Below, in pieces: positions 1 through 8,029 of a stretch of 64,000 bases of DNA. Under the pieces are notes generated by a model that was not told the DNA's origin, ran no database searches, and saw only the letters and a list, made by a program, of their open reading frames with translations. The DNA comes from Corynebacterium pseudotuberculosis (lineage in GTDB: Bacteria; Actinomycetota; Actinomycetes; Mycobacteriales; Mycobacteriaceae): NCBI RefSeq assembly GCF_002155265.1, contig NZ_CP021251.1:1240001-1304000 (forward strand), given 5' to 3'. The first letter of the stretch is position 1; each line of letters opens with the position of its first letter. Position numbers and translations under genes: made by a program.

Positions 1-683
1 CAACGGAAAATATCGGTATCCAGTCCAGCGCTGCTCGGATTAACCGCGAAACTATTGTTCGATACAACAAGAACGCTTCTGAATCTCACGCTGTTGCTCA
101 GTCGTTCCGACTAAAAGACGGCAACCTGGTCAAAGAAAGCGCCGATGCCATCACGGGCACGGATGCTGACGTTAAAAACTGGGGTAATGCCTTTGTTATG
201 GACGATGGCACCATTATGGCGCTGGACAGCAAAGACGGCATGATCAAGCACGTTGATGCGAAGAACTTTAAGAATGTTCAAAACGAGAAAACGGATGAGC
301 ATGGACGGAAGTTTGAGTCAATAGCGCTTCCTAAAGGTGCAAAGACTGCTGAGCATCAGCATGGTTCCATCTTGCAGCTTGATAAGGGAACCTTCTACGT
401 TCCTTCCTTTGACGATGTGAAAGGCGAGTCTGAGGAAACATATGCGCTGAGGAAAGTTTATGATCCAAAGTTTACGCCTGAGGCTCAGAAGCAGGGGCAG
501 GAGTTTCCTAAGGTAGAGGAGCAGAAAGATACTCCCCGAGAAAGCAAGAGCTTCCTGAGTAAAACATGGAAGGTTGTTCTTGGCGTTCTCGGTGCTCTTG
601 GCGGAATTCTGGGAATTCTTGGTGCGGCTAACCATTTCTTTGGTGAGCAGATTCGTAGTTTCTTAGACCGGTTCCATAACTAG
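1..683 (+). CDS. C-terminal part of a surface haem/haemoglobin-binding protein (ChtA/ChtC-like), 5' end outside window
   Basis: The reading frame is open from the first base, so the gene begins upstream; about 226 residues are visible. They contain repeated short beta-like stretches (VMDDGTIMALDSKDG, then HGSILQLDKGTFYVPS) that would suit a propeller-like or all-beta extracellular region, then a charged Glu/Lys/Pro linker and a C-terminal hydrophobic segment (VVLGVLGALGGILGILG) followed by a short basic tail. That is a membrane anchor of the same style as in the next gene. Known context: in C. diphtheriae, large ChtA/ChtC proteins are encoded beside a small HtaB-like protein and bind haemin or haemoglobin at the surface. 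Assignment to this family is inferred from the neighbour and the shared anchor; the haem-binding CR domain would lie upstream and cannot be seen. Confidence 0.5.
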   Translation, partial: TENIGIQSSAARINRETIVRYNKNASESHAVAQSFRLKDGNLVKESADAITGTDADVKNWGNAFVMDDGTIMALDSKDGMIKHVDAKNFKNVQNEKTDEHGRKFESIALPKGAKTAEHQHGSILQLDKGTFYVPSFDDVKGESEETYALRKVYDPKFTPEAQKQGQEFPKVEEQKDTPRESKSFLSKTWKVVLGVLGALGGILGILGAANHFFGEQIRSFLDRFHN

Positions 684-698
684 GGTAGAAGGTTTAAT

Positions 699-751
699 CA
701 CCCCTCTGGCAATTCGACACTGGCTTTTATCTGATTGCCGGAGGGGGGGTG
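699..751 (+). terminator. Hairpin between the two haem-uptake genes
   Basis: CACCCCTCTGGCAAT (699-713) pairs imperfectly with ATTGCCGGAGGGGGGGTG (734-751). There is no following T-run, so it may be a weak terminator or an mRNA-stabilising hairpin rather than a full stop. Confidence 0.45.
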
Positions 752-831
752 CTGTGGGCGCCTTTGCGCTGGGGGTAGATCAAAGGTGCGATGAGGCGTG
801 GGATGTGTAGCCGCCACGTCTACGAAGAGAG

Positions 832-850
832 CAAGGCTTGCCTTGCCTTA
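832..850. promoter_or_regulatory. Candidate DtxR (iron repressor) box
   Basis: CAAGGCTTGCCTTGCCTTA agrees at 14 of 19 positions with the DtxR consensus TWAGGTTAGSCTAACCTWA. It ends 29 bases before the GTG start of the HtaA-domain gene, a position where bound repressor would block transcription. Known: DtxR with Fe2+ represses haemin-uptake genes in C. diphtheriae. The match is seen; binding is inferred. Confidence 0.55.
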
Positions 851-879
851 TTGAAAGTTATTAAGAGTTAGGAAATAGT

Positions 880-1779
880 GTGTTAAAAAAGTTCGCTGTG
901 CCCATGGTGGCCGTGATTGGCGCTGCTGGTATGTGCGTACCGCAGGCTATTGCTGATGAGGCTGTTGCTGCTAAAGAATGCTCCGTTCAGGTTGTAAGCG
1001 GTTCTGTTAAGTGGGGCATTAAGCATTCCTGGAGAAACTACATCCAAGGAAATATTGCCCACGGCAAATGGGAAACTTCTGGTGCAGTCACCGAGGGGAC
1101 TAGTGATAAGAAGAACAAAGATTTCCAGTTTAAGTTTGAGGTGGATCCCGCTCACACCAAGATTGCTGTTGAAAACGGAAAAATTACCACTTCTGAGATT
1201 AGGACTAAGGACTCTTCCATTACCTTCACAGGGCACCATGATGCGCTCTATAGCCAAGTGAAATCTCCCATTATAAAAACATCCGGGGACACTGTGAGCG
1301 CTGGTAGCGGATACCTGGGGTACTACGTTCCTGGTAAGAAGATGGCAGAATACACAAAGGACGACCGGACTGACGCGAACAAAAAGCAGGGGGAGGGGAT
1401 TTTTTCTAAAGGCAAAGTAGAGACGGCGTCCCTCAGCGGAGATACGCTCACCTTGAAAGGCAGCAACCTCCGGTACACCCCTCAACCGGGTACAAAGGAT
1501 GGAAAGATTGAGGGCGTTGACGTCCTCTTCATGGGAATTTATAACGGAAACTATTTGCCTGAAGTCGATGATGTTGATGTTGAGCTGAAGGTGAAGAACA
1601 ACTGCGGCAATATCAGCGGTACGGCCAACCCTGCTGCTGACCATGGAACTCCTGGTTCTCTTTCAAAGCCTTGGGCTATCGTCCTAGGAATTCTTGGTGG
1701 GTTTGCTGCGTTAGCTGGTTTGTTCCATGTTTTTATGAATTCCGGCCTTCTGCAGAATCTTCCTTTTTTCAATCGCTAA
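880..1779 (+). CDS. HtaA-domain haemin-binding membrane-anchored protein (ChtB/HtaB-like)
   Basis: 299 aa, GTG start preceded by AGGA. An N-terminal signal peptide (about residues 1-25, ending AIADEA) is followed by one HtaA-type domain (about 36-240) with typical elements: VKWGIKHSWRNYI near the start, the Tyr in RNYIQG, and ITFTGHHDALYSQ, where a conserved Tyr/His pair contributes to haem binding in the family. A C-terminal hydrophobic segment (about 266-288) and short basic tail anchor it in the membrane. Its length fits HtaB/ChtB (one domain) rather than HtaA (two domains). The partial gene upstream has a similar anchor, suggesting a chtA-chtB-like or cirA-chtC-like pair. The DtxR-like box just upstream predicts induction in low iron. 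The domain is clear; the choice among HtaB, ChtB and related paralogues is uncertain. Confidence 0.75.
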   Translation: MLKKFAVPMVAVIGAAGMCVPQAIADEAVAAKECSVQVVSGSVKWGIKHSWRNYIQGNIAHGKWETSGAVTEGTSDKKNKDFQFKFEVDPAHTKIAVENGKITTSEIRTKDSSITFTGHHDALYSQVKSPIIKTSGDTVSAGSGYLGYYVPGKKMAEYTKDDRTDANKKQGEGIFSKGKVETASLSGDTLTLKGSNLRYTPQPGTKDGKIEGVDVLFMGIYNGNYLPEVDDVDVELKVKNNCGNISGTANPAADHGTPGSLSKPWAIVLGILGGFAALAGLFHVFMNSGLLQNLPFFNR

Positions 1780-1928
1780 ACGCGGCTAGATAGGTTATGG
1801 GTCTATTGCTTGAATGGGCAGTATTGCAGACCCGGCGATGCCTGGCGCTTGGTTGTTGTAAGGCTTCTTTAAAAAACAAGCTGGTCAGGCGCAAACCGAT
1901 CAAACTGTAGGGATATCCCTGATCGTAG

Positions 1929-1985
1929 AACCGCTCCCCGCTAGTTGGTGTCTGTTTCTCAGACCAACTAGTGGGGAGCGGTTTT
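1929..1985. terminator. Strong bidirectional terminator
   Basis: AACCGCTCCCCGCTAGTTGGT (first arm from 1929) pairs with ACCAACTAGTGGGGAGCGGTT (1963-1983) around a 13-base loop, followed by TTTTAG. It closes the haem-protein transcription unit. The rest of 1786-2283 shows no convincing gene. Confidence 0.8.
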
Positions 1986-2189
1986 AGCGTAGCTATCGTT
2001 CTACTGCTTGAACTGGGAGCGATGAAGCAAGTGCGCATCTCGGATGCATCTTGGAATCCGCGTTAGAAGTAGAAAGCTGCCCCATCACAATCGCGAAAGA
2101 CTGGGGAGGGGACTGGGAATTCTAGTATCGAGGGATACATTGTTCATTCAAGCGGGGGGGGCAAAAGTCGTTTCAGGGTAACTTTTTAT

Positions 2190-2204
2190 TGATAAGATTT
2201 ATCA
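2190..2204. promoter_or_regulatory. Perfect inverted repeat upstream of the ABC exporter
   Basis: TGATAA-GAT-TTATCA is a perfect 6-bp palindrome with a 3-bp spacer, embedded in an AT-rich stretch that contains a possible TTGATA -35 element. It lies about 80 bases before the likely GTG start at 2284. It could be an operator for an unlinked regulator; no regulator gene is adjacent. Inference only. Confidence 0.3.
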
Positions 2205-2283
2205 TTGCAATAGCCATATTATGCAGTTTTATTGCTGTGAGAATCTTTTAGTTGGCTGTACATATTCTGATAGAGAAGGCCTT

Positions 2284-3675
2284 GTGATCGCAAAAATTGC
2301 AGTGAAATCAGTCCTCAAGGGGGCGGCATCGTGGATTGCCTTATTGGTTACTTCAGTTGCACTTTCTATTGTGCTTACTCTCAATATTGCGCTCATCGTT
2401 GCAGGTATAGCCGTTAGTGGAGAAGCCCAGCAAGCCTATATCGGTATGGGAGGGGTTGCTTTAGGGTTCACTATTCTTACTGGGCTCGCTTCATTCAGTT
2501 TGGTAGTAAGCACTTGTGTGCGTCTGCAACGGCGCGATGTTGCGCTCTGGCAGATCGTGGGAATTCTGCCTCATACCGCTTTTATCATTCTCCTATTAGA
2601 AGTATTGCTTGTTAGTTTTGTATCGGCAGTCGTTGGGGCGTTTGCGACGCTAGCAGTTTGGCCGGCGTATGCGCGATTCGTTGAAGGCAGTGGCTTGCCC
2701 CACAGCGAGGTTCTTCAGCAAAGTATTCCAATTTCTGCGCTCATTATTGGCGTGATGGTGACTGTTACTGTTAGCGTTCTTACAGGAATTCGCGCTGCCC
2801 AGAGGATAGTGCATGCCGACCTCGTAGAAGGCGCTCAGTCTTCTTCTGCCTTTTGGGATAAATCTCCATCGACTTTTATTCGCCTATGTAAAGCGATAGT
2901 TGGCATAGGTCTGCTCTTAGGTGTTATTGCGATTTACTGGGCAATCGGAAAATTAGAACATATAACTGAACCACAAAAAGTTGGCGACTTCCTTACAACT
3001 TATCCTGGTATGGGGATCCTGCTTTGCATCACATTTGTGTTCATGGGGACACCTCTAATTCACATATTTATAAAGCTGATTGCCCACCTTCCTGGGAGAA
3101 TTCCACATTTTTTAGCGTCCAGGGAAGCTACCGCTCGTCCATCTTTAACTAGAGCTCTTGTTGTCCCCATCAGTCTGGCCGCGGCAGCGGTTGGAATAAT
3201 GACCTCTTGGGTTTCCAAAATAAAAGACGTCCTTCAGATCACCAGCGGGTCTTCAAGCTCTGTTTCCGCTCCTCCTGAGCAAATGGCCCTTCTTCTTGCA
3301 GGCCCCATCGTCGCAGCATGCGTTGCTGCCTCATCAATCATTTTTGCGACGGCTACAAGTAGGTGGGAAGACAATGCTCTTCTTGTAGTTTCTGGTTCGA
3401 CTCCAGGTGCAGCTTATGTGAAAGCAATAGCTGAAGCGCTGATCTACGCCAGCGTCTCACTCGCCTGTGCTTATATCCTCATTATTGTTAATGAGTTTGC
3501 TATGGTGGCTGCTCTCTCTGCTGGACCTATTCCTTCCGCGCCTCTATCCATTCCAGGTTTGTCAGCTGCCGGAGTCGTTGTATTCGGTACGGTGCTCATA
3601 CTTTTTATGCTGCTCGTTGTGACGCTTACAGGTTTTAGAAAACAATCAATTGCTGTCGTTTTAGGAAATAAATAA
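2284..3675 (+). CDS. FtsX-family ABC transporter permease
   Basis: About 463 aa with roughly ten membrane spans. The pattern is a span near residues 12-42, a cluster of three to four spans at about 55-175, a short cytoplasmic stretch, and a second similar cluster to the C-terminus. This two-fold layout is usual for FtsX/MacB/BceB-type permeases. The frame opens at an ATG at 2221, but GTG at 2284 is preferred: it follows AGAGAAGG at proper spacing and is followed directly by the amphipathic/hydrophobic N-terminus. The stop overlaps the next start by one base (TAATG), so permease and ATPase are translationally coupled. Substrate unknown; the family exports peptides, lipids or antibiotics, or senses them. 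No large extracellular domain is seen, unlike MacB or BceB. Confidence 0.75.
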   Translation: MIAKIAVKSVLKGAASWIALLVTSVALSIVLTLNIALIVAGIAVSGEAQQAYIGMGGVALGFTILTGLASFSLVVSTCVRLQRRDVALWQIVGILPHTAFIILLLEVLLVSFVSAVVGAFATLAVWPAYARFVEGSGLPHSEVLQQSIPISALIIGVMVTVTVSVLTGIRAAQRIVHADLVEGAQSSSAFWDKSPSTFIRLCKAIVGIGLLLGVIAIYWAIGKLEHITEPQKVGDFLTTYPGMGILLCITFVFMGTPLIHIFIKLIAHLPGRIPHFLASREATARPSLTRALVVPISLAAAAVGIMTSWVSKIKDVLQITSGSSSSVSAPPEQMALLLAGPIVAACVAASSIIFATATSRWEDNALLVVSGSTPGAAYVKAIAEALIYASVSLACAYILIIVNEFAMVAALSAGPIPSAPLSIPGLSAAGVVVFGTVLILFMLLVVTLTGFRKQSIAVVLGNK

Positions 3676-4385
3676 TGCCTATGCTCATAACCGCCACCGG
3701 CGTAAAAAAGACCTTTGGAAAAGGAGAACAAAAAGTTGATGTTTTAAAGGGCATTGACCTTGAGGTGTCTTCAGGAGAGTTTGTTGCAATCGTAGGTAAG
3801 TCTGGTTCGGGCAAATCAACGTTGCTGTATTGCTTAAGTGGATTACTTTCCCCTGATTCAGGTTCTGTTCACCTAGCAGGCCAGTGCATTACTTCTGCAT
3901 CACCACGCAAAGTTGCTGCGATTCGCAGAGAAAGTGCGAGTTTTATCTTTCAAGACCTCAACCTGATTAGCTCACTCACGGTTGCTGACAATATACGGTT
4001 GCCTGCAAAACTATCTGGGCACAACCCAAATAGACGAGCAATCAAGGAAGTACTTCACGATGTGGGGCTGACGGGATGCGAAAATAAATACCCAAACCAG
4101 CTGTCTGGAGGCCAACAGCAGCGGGTTGCCATAGCACGGTCTCTTGTTCGCGCTCCCCAAATACTCTTTGCTGATGAGCCTACGGGAGCTCTAGATGTGG
4201 ACACGAGCTCAACGGTTCTGAAATTGCTGCACAAAACTATTACTCAGGAGACATCTCTAGTCATGGTTACCCATGATTTAGACATAGCTGCAACGGCGGA
4301 TAGGGTTGTTGTACTTCAGGAAGGTCTCACAGGAAAAATACTTCACCGTCCAACAGCCGCTGAAGTATTTGAAGCCTTGCACTAG
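3675..4385 (+). CDS. ABC transporter ATP-binding protein (LolD/MacB-type)
   Basis: 236 aa, full length for the family. Walker [10 protein letters not shown] at residues 41-49, Q-loop Gln93 in FIFQDLN, signature LSGGQ at 143-147, Walker B ILFADEPT at 163-170 with GALD following, and switch His200 in VTHD. The protein is soluble and would dimerise under the permease encoded immediately upstream with a one-base overlap. Together they form a minimal exporter. The [10 protein letters not shown] form and the '[12 protein letters not shown]' stretch are typical of the LolD/MacB/BceA branch that partners FtsX-fold permeases. Substrate not deducible. Confidence 0.85.
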   Translation: MPMLITATGVKKTFGKGEQKVDVLKGIDLEVSSGEFVAIVGKSGSGKSTLLYCLSGLLSPDSGSVHLAGQCITSASPRKVAAIRRESASFIFQDLNLISSLTVADNIRLPAKLSGHNPNRRAIKEVLHDVGLTGCENKYPNQLSGGQQQRVAIARSLVRAPQILFADEPTGALDVDTSSTVLKLLHKTITQETSLVMVTHDLDIAATADRVVVLQEGLTGKILHRPTAAEVFEALH

Positions 4386-4453
4386 TTTGGAATGCAGGGG
4401 CGTTCGTTTCACTGATATTGAATTTTGTGCTTAGCCTAAACAGAATCTCCCTT

Positions 4454-4476
4454 CACCGAAGGGATCAGCGAACGCT
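4454..4476 (+). repeat. Left copy of a 23-bp near-identical direct repeat
   Basis: This 23-mer, beginning CACCGAAGGGATCAGC, matches 18353-18375 at 22 of 23 positions in the same orientation. The right copy is inside the sigma-like phage gene. A second, weaker similarity follows (ATGGTCGAACGCGAC at 4494-4508 against ATGGTTGAATGCGAC at 18426), so the left copy may be a deleted remnant of the same gene. The pair brackets the whole defence operon. Confidence 0.55.
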
Positions 4477-4493
4477 GCCTGTTAAGTTGAGCT

Positions 4494-4796
4494 CATGGTC
4501 GAACGCGACGGGGGAGCCCACAGCATTGGTGGCATTATCTGTGGACTGTGTGAGCGTGAACGACCACTCTAAGAAACGCCTGCGCTACATCAGCTAAAGA
4601 CGGTGCTTCAATGGTTTATGTCGTGGCCTTCAATGAAAGCCACGATTCAGCTGAGAGAAGGATGACTAGGTTTGTTATGTGTGATGCTCTCAGTCAGTTC
4701 GACGCCAAAGCACGCGGCAATTATCAGCGTGGCTATATTCAGGATCAAGTTACGCAAACGACGGGCCCCTTAGTCTCCCGGTACTCAAGCAATTGA
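4494..4796 (+). pseudogene. Decayed remnant, possibly of an IS3-family transposase
   Basis: Two short open stretches, 4494-4577 and 4611-4796, are each closed by stops. The second encodes about 61 residues with VYVVAF, then MTRFVMCDALSQFDAK, and ends TTGPLVSRYSSN. This loosely parallels the integrase core of IS3 OrfB proteins (YVAF..., a 'DAL.QA' helix, and SQYTS.RYS), with the catalytic context badly damaged. No inverted terminal repeats or target duplication could be recognised. Part of the first stretch may instead derive from the sigma-like gene at 18306 (see the repeat at 4454). Confidence 0.3.
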
Positions 4797-4972
4797 AGGA
4801 GTCCTCAGTCCTTTTACAAGAGCTTCTTTGAAGCTGTTTTTCTGCTGGGCCCTTCCTATGTAAGGCCATTTCAATCACTCCTGGCTCTCGATTTCTGTTT
4901 AAAGCTGTAGGTAGTGGACTGGTTGAATGCTATGTAGCAGCGTGAAAGCTATCAGTAGATAACCAGAAATGA

Positions 4973-5008
4973 CACTTCCCCGAGCTCATGAGAGAGCCTG
5001 GGGAAGTG
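4973..5008. terminator. Hairpin in the decayed strip
   Basis: CACTTCCCC (4973-4981) pairs with GGGGAAGTG (5000-5008), with CGAG/CCTG extending toward the loop. No clear T-run; it may be the terminator of a lost gene. Confidence 0.4.
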
Positions 5009-5215
5009 TGTGCAATGATTCTACGTATAGCCACTGGTCATATGCGTAAACCCCACTAGAGGGGGATTTGGAAAACTTCACTCGCCCGCCGTGGCCTGCG
5101 CAAACACACATTCCCTCACTTTCCCCTAAAACTCCCGTGACCAGTGTAAATATATTCCCCCATCTAGGGCGGAGTAAATCGCCCACAATGTGCCTAAATA
5201 GTAAGGAATAGACAA

Positions 5216-5246
5216 ACTCCCCACCGAAGCAGAAACGGTGGGGAGT
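5216..5246. terminator. GC-rich hairpin, likely terminator of the start-less small ORF
   Basis: ACTCCCCACCG (5216-5226) pairs perfectly with CGGTGGGGAGT (5236-5246), loop 9. On the minus strand it is followed by a T-containing stretch and sits just downstream of the small ORF ending at 5264, so it probably ended that gene. Confidence 0.6.
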
Positions 5247-5263
5247 CTCCTGTGTTCTAGCGC

Positions 5264-5518
5264 CTACATCTTGGGGCGCATATCGGAGACGTTCGGAGCT
5301 ACACCATCTTTCATCATCTTCTTGATGGTGTCCTTGATAGCGTCACCGAAGTTATCAAGCCCTGTGCCCTTATAGGCGGTGTTGAACTCGCACACAATCG
5401 CATTCACCTTTTGGTCAAGAGTCTTGTTGGACTCCACAATCTTCTGAATGTTCTTGTTGGCGGTGTTCGCCTTGTGGGTGGGAACCTTGCCAAAGTTCTT
5501 GTTGAACTTGAAATCTAC
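5264..5518 (-). pseudogene. Small hypothetical ORF with destroyed start codon
   Basis: An 84-codon minus-strand frame rich in Lys/Asn (NKNIQKIVESNKTLDQK near the middle, ending VSDMRPKM). It begins with GTA and is bounded upstream by TGA TTT AAC AGT. A good ribosome site, GAGGTGA, lies 7 bases before a GTG (5520-5518) that is followed at once by TAG. Removing the two bases TA would restore GTG GAT TTC AAG and an MDFKFNKNFG start. The coding-like composition and intact ribosome site suggest a once-real gene silenced by a two-base insertion. No family recognised. Confidence 0.4.
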
Positions 5519-5758
5519 ACTGTTAAATCACCTCAATCCGGTGCTGAACAGCATAGGCCCTTGCACCGACATTAGGCGGGGAGTGGTAGAACAACTGTAC
5601 TAATTCGCTCGCATTGTTGAATTCTTGGGCGTGTCTGATGGCTCAGTGTCTGAGGCAAGTGAGGTGATAGAGACCTTGCAAACTTCTTGCGCGGAATTTT
5701 GTGTTTTCAATATCATAAGAAGTATGCATAAGTCAATTAAGCTTGATAGGTAAATGCA

Positions 5759-6705
5759 ATGGTGATTGCACAAGCAAAGCTAGAATCCAAGCTCTGGGAA
5801 GCTGCAAACTCATTGCGCGGTGCAATGGATGCAGCAGATTACAAGAACTACGTCTTTCCGGTGTTTTTCTGGAAATGGATTAGCGACAACTGGGAACTAG
5901 GGCACACAAAATTCCTTGCAGACGTAGAGAGGGCAAGACCTCGATGAAACAACCCTTGCGGAAGTGGAAGCTGACTATCACATCTTCACCGTGCCTGACG
6001 GCACCCGCTGGTCACAGATCTTTCGCAATGAGGGGTGCTGGAAGACATTGCAAAAGATAAGAACAGCAAGCTCAATCCATCTACTTACCTTGATATCTGC
6101 GTTAAGCACGCCATGGACTTGATTGCGCAATCCAATTCAGACCGCCTTGCAAACATCTTTGGCGATGTTCACTACGCCGACCAAGAACGCCTACCAGCAT
6201 CAGCACTCATTGGACTGTTGAAGCCATTTGATTAAGCCTCCCTTGATCATGAGAACGCGCCGGGCGACCTCATGGGCGCTGCGTACGAATACCTTTTGAA
6301 GCGCTTTGTAGATGACGCAGGGCAAAAGGTGGGAGAATTCTTCACCCCGCGTTCAGTTGTTCACCTGATTACCCGCTTGCTCAAGCCACAAGAGAATGAA
6401 ACCGTTTATGATCCTACTTGTAGCACAGGTGGCATGTTGTTTGAGCCTGTGGCAGCGGTAGACGCAAACGGTGGAGACACACGAACTTGACCTGTACGGT
6501 CAAGAGACCCAGTTAATCGGTGTATGAATATGTACATTCATAACCTGCCAGACCACAACATCATGCGTGGTGACACTTTGTGTGAACCAAAGTTCACAGA
6601 GGGTTATAGCGCACTCAAGAAGTTTGATGTGGTCATCGCCAAACGTTGGTTAGGGATATTGATACCAGATAACGGTGTGTCCGGCTGGGCGCTAGAGGCA
6701 TAGAA
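5759..6705 (+). pseudogene. hsdM: Broken type I restriction-modification methyltransferase subunit (HsdM)
   Basis: Pieces in several frames align in order to HsdM. First comes the N-terminal helical domain (SKLWEAANSLRGAMDAADYK, VFPVFFWKWISDNW), then HIFTVPDGTRWSQI, then a segment ending LIGLLKPFD at an in-frame TAA (6233-6235). Next is AAYEYLLKRFVDDAGQK, GEFFTPRSVVHLI and DPTCSTGGMLFEP (SAM-binding motif I, FTPR intact), then NMYIHNLPDHNIMRGDT. At least one insertion, one G-run deletion (near 6032), one nonsense change and a further frame loss after 6490 are present. Where NPPF should stand, the text reads FDVVIAKRWLG, so the catalytic motif is destroyed. The C-terminus is missing and no hsdS or hsdR follows. 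This gene is dead rather than mis-sequenced. Confidence 0.85.
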
Positions 6706-6890
6706 ATTGCGCCTTTACCAGTGGAAACGGCAGGACTGAGGCGAATTCTGCGTAGATCGGTGATCTTCTAATACTGGTTCTGAGGTGCTGCCTCGGGGGG
6801 GGCAGCTCGGAGGAATGGCTTCGCTCAGTCCCGTGGGATGCACCCAGCGCAGTGGCCACCGCGTGAGCCGTCAAAACGTATGCGGTGGCG

Positions 6891-8029
6891 TCAAAAGGCT
6901 AAGAATTCTTGCTGGCGAGTCCATACTGGTAGGCCCTGCGGTGCTGACGCGATGAGATTCTTTCGGCTTTGGTTGACGGCGATCGCTACCGAGTACTGTG
7001 CCCGGGTAACCGCTACGTAGAATGCGCAAGCGCTCTTCTCTTTAAGCTCTATACCTTTGAGGCAGAAGTTTTGGATTGGTCCCGTCGCCAGGATGATCAC
7101 TCGCTGGTAGGTACGCCCTTTTGAATTGCCGTAGGTTATCGGATTGTGCGATGTTTGATCTCTCCATGATCTGCTTGAATGCCGCAGAACAGTTGGGTTG
7201 AACTCCGCAACGTAGTGACCAAGATCTTCTTTTGCAAGCAAAAAACTCCATCGTGGGAAGACTCATCGTTCATCCTTGACACTGTCGACGAGAATCCGAA
7301 TCTTTTTGGGAAAATAGTGTCTGAGAAGTCTGCGATAGCCTGGTTGAACCGGTAGGTTTCAACTTTCTCATCGATTCTCAGACGTCCCGATTTCGCAAAT
7401 TCCCGATACCACTCCATGAGGTTCTGCCGGTCGGCTTTTCGGTTCTTCCGGGAGGCCAAACTGCTGTCAAGGAGGGACTGTCGACTATCGCCCACAAGCA
7501 GGCATCGAACCGAGTCCTGACGCAGGAGACGTGCTATGACGTCTAAACCGCTACGGCTGATATCCTGCGCCTCGTCGATGAGGATTTCATCGTAAATGAG
7601 GCGGAGACGGTTTTCTACTAGTCCGCCAGCTTTATCGATCAGCCCGGTAGCGAGCTCTTCGAGATTGTCCTTGTAGATCATCCCAGTTTCACTGAAGTAG
7701 CGTTGAGGGTCTGTCTTTTTCTTATATCGCAATCTCTTTCGTGCATCACCGGGATCAAACATGAATCCGGTGACTCGTTGCTCAGGAAAGAGCAGTGGAA
7801 GATACGGGCGGACGATGTGGTTTGTCAGGAACGTATACCAGCCTGTTACTTCTGGCGCGGGTGCCGAGGGGTCGATGTTTTTCTGGAGGCGTCCTTCGAG
7901 TTCATCCTGTCCGGTCAGCGTCAGTGTGATGATTAGTCGCCGGACGTTGGGTTGGCTCTGGCTGCAGTGGTCTATAATGTACTGGGTCTTTCCCGAGCCT
8001 GCGCAGGCGTGGACGAATTGGTGCGTCAT
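6891..8029 (-). pseudogene. UvrD/Rep-type helicase (GajB-like), frameshifted
   Basis: Start ATG at 8029 overlaps the OLD-nuclease stop (ATGA). Walker A ACAGSGKT at residues 8-15, DEAQD at 152-156 (motif II), GDSRQS at 180-185 (motif III), and, in the second frame, KGRTYQRVII and YVAVTRAQYS (motifs V/VI), ending at 6891. The frame breaks at a run of six A's on the plus strand (7240-7245); with seven, the protein reads through as about 379 aa (GVFLLAKEDLGHYV). As written, translation stops at 7136. Known: GajB partners GajA (OLD nuclease) in Gabija; OLD class 2 nucleases often pair with UvrD-like helicases. This protein is shorter than typical GajB. Homopolymer error, real mutation or phase variation are all possible. 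Confidence 0.75.

Larger units (their letters stand above)
4797..5263. other. Non-coding strip with two hairpins
   Basis: No supportable gene. A short minus-strand open frame (4986-5186) has no recognisable domain or ribosome site. Two hairpins (4973-5008 and 5216-5246) are listed separately. Confidence 0.5.

Noticed and set aside
883..1644. 253-codon minus-strand open frame opposite the HtaA-domain gene
   Set aside because: Fully antisense to a clear secreted protein, with no domain or ribosome site.
4431..4439. TTAGCCTAA as a DtxR box core
   Set aside because: Only the central nine bases match; flanks agree poorly and no iron gene follows.
4848..4867. CCCTTCCTATGTAAGGCCAT resembles 18925-18944 (18 of 20)
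   Set aside because: A match of that quality is expected by chance in 64 kb; unlike the 22/23 repeat at 4454.
6787..6806. GCTGCC...GGCAGC hairpin as terminator of the defence operon
   Set aside because: Six-base stem around a G8 tract, about 85 bases past the helicase stop, with no T-run; too weak to list.
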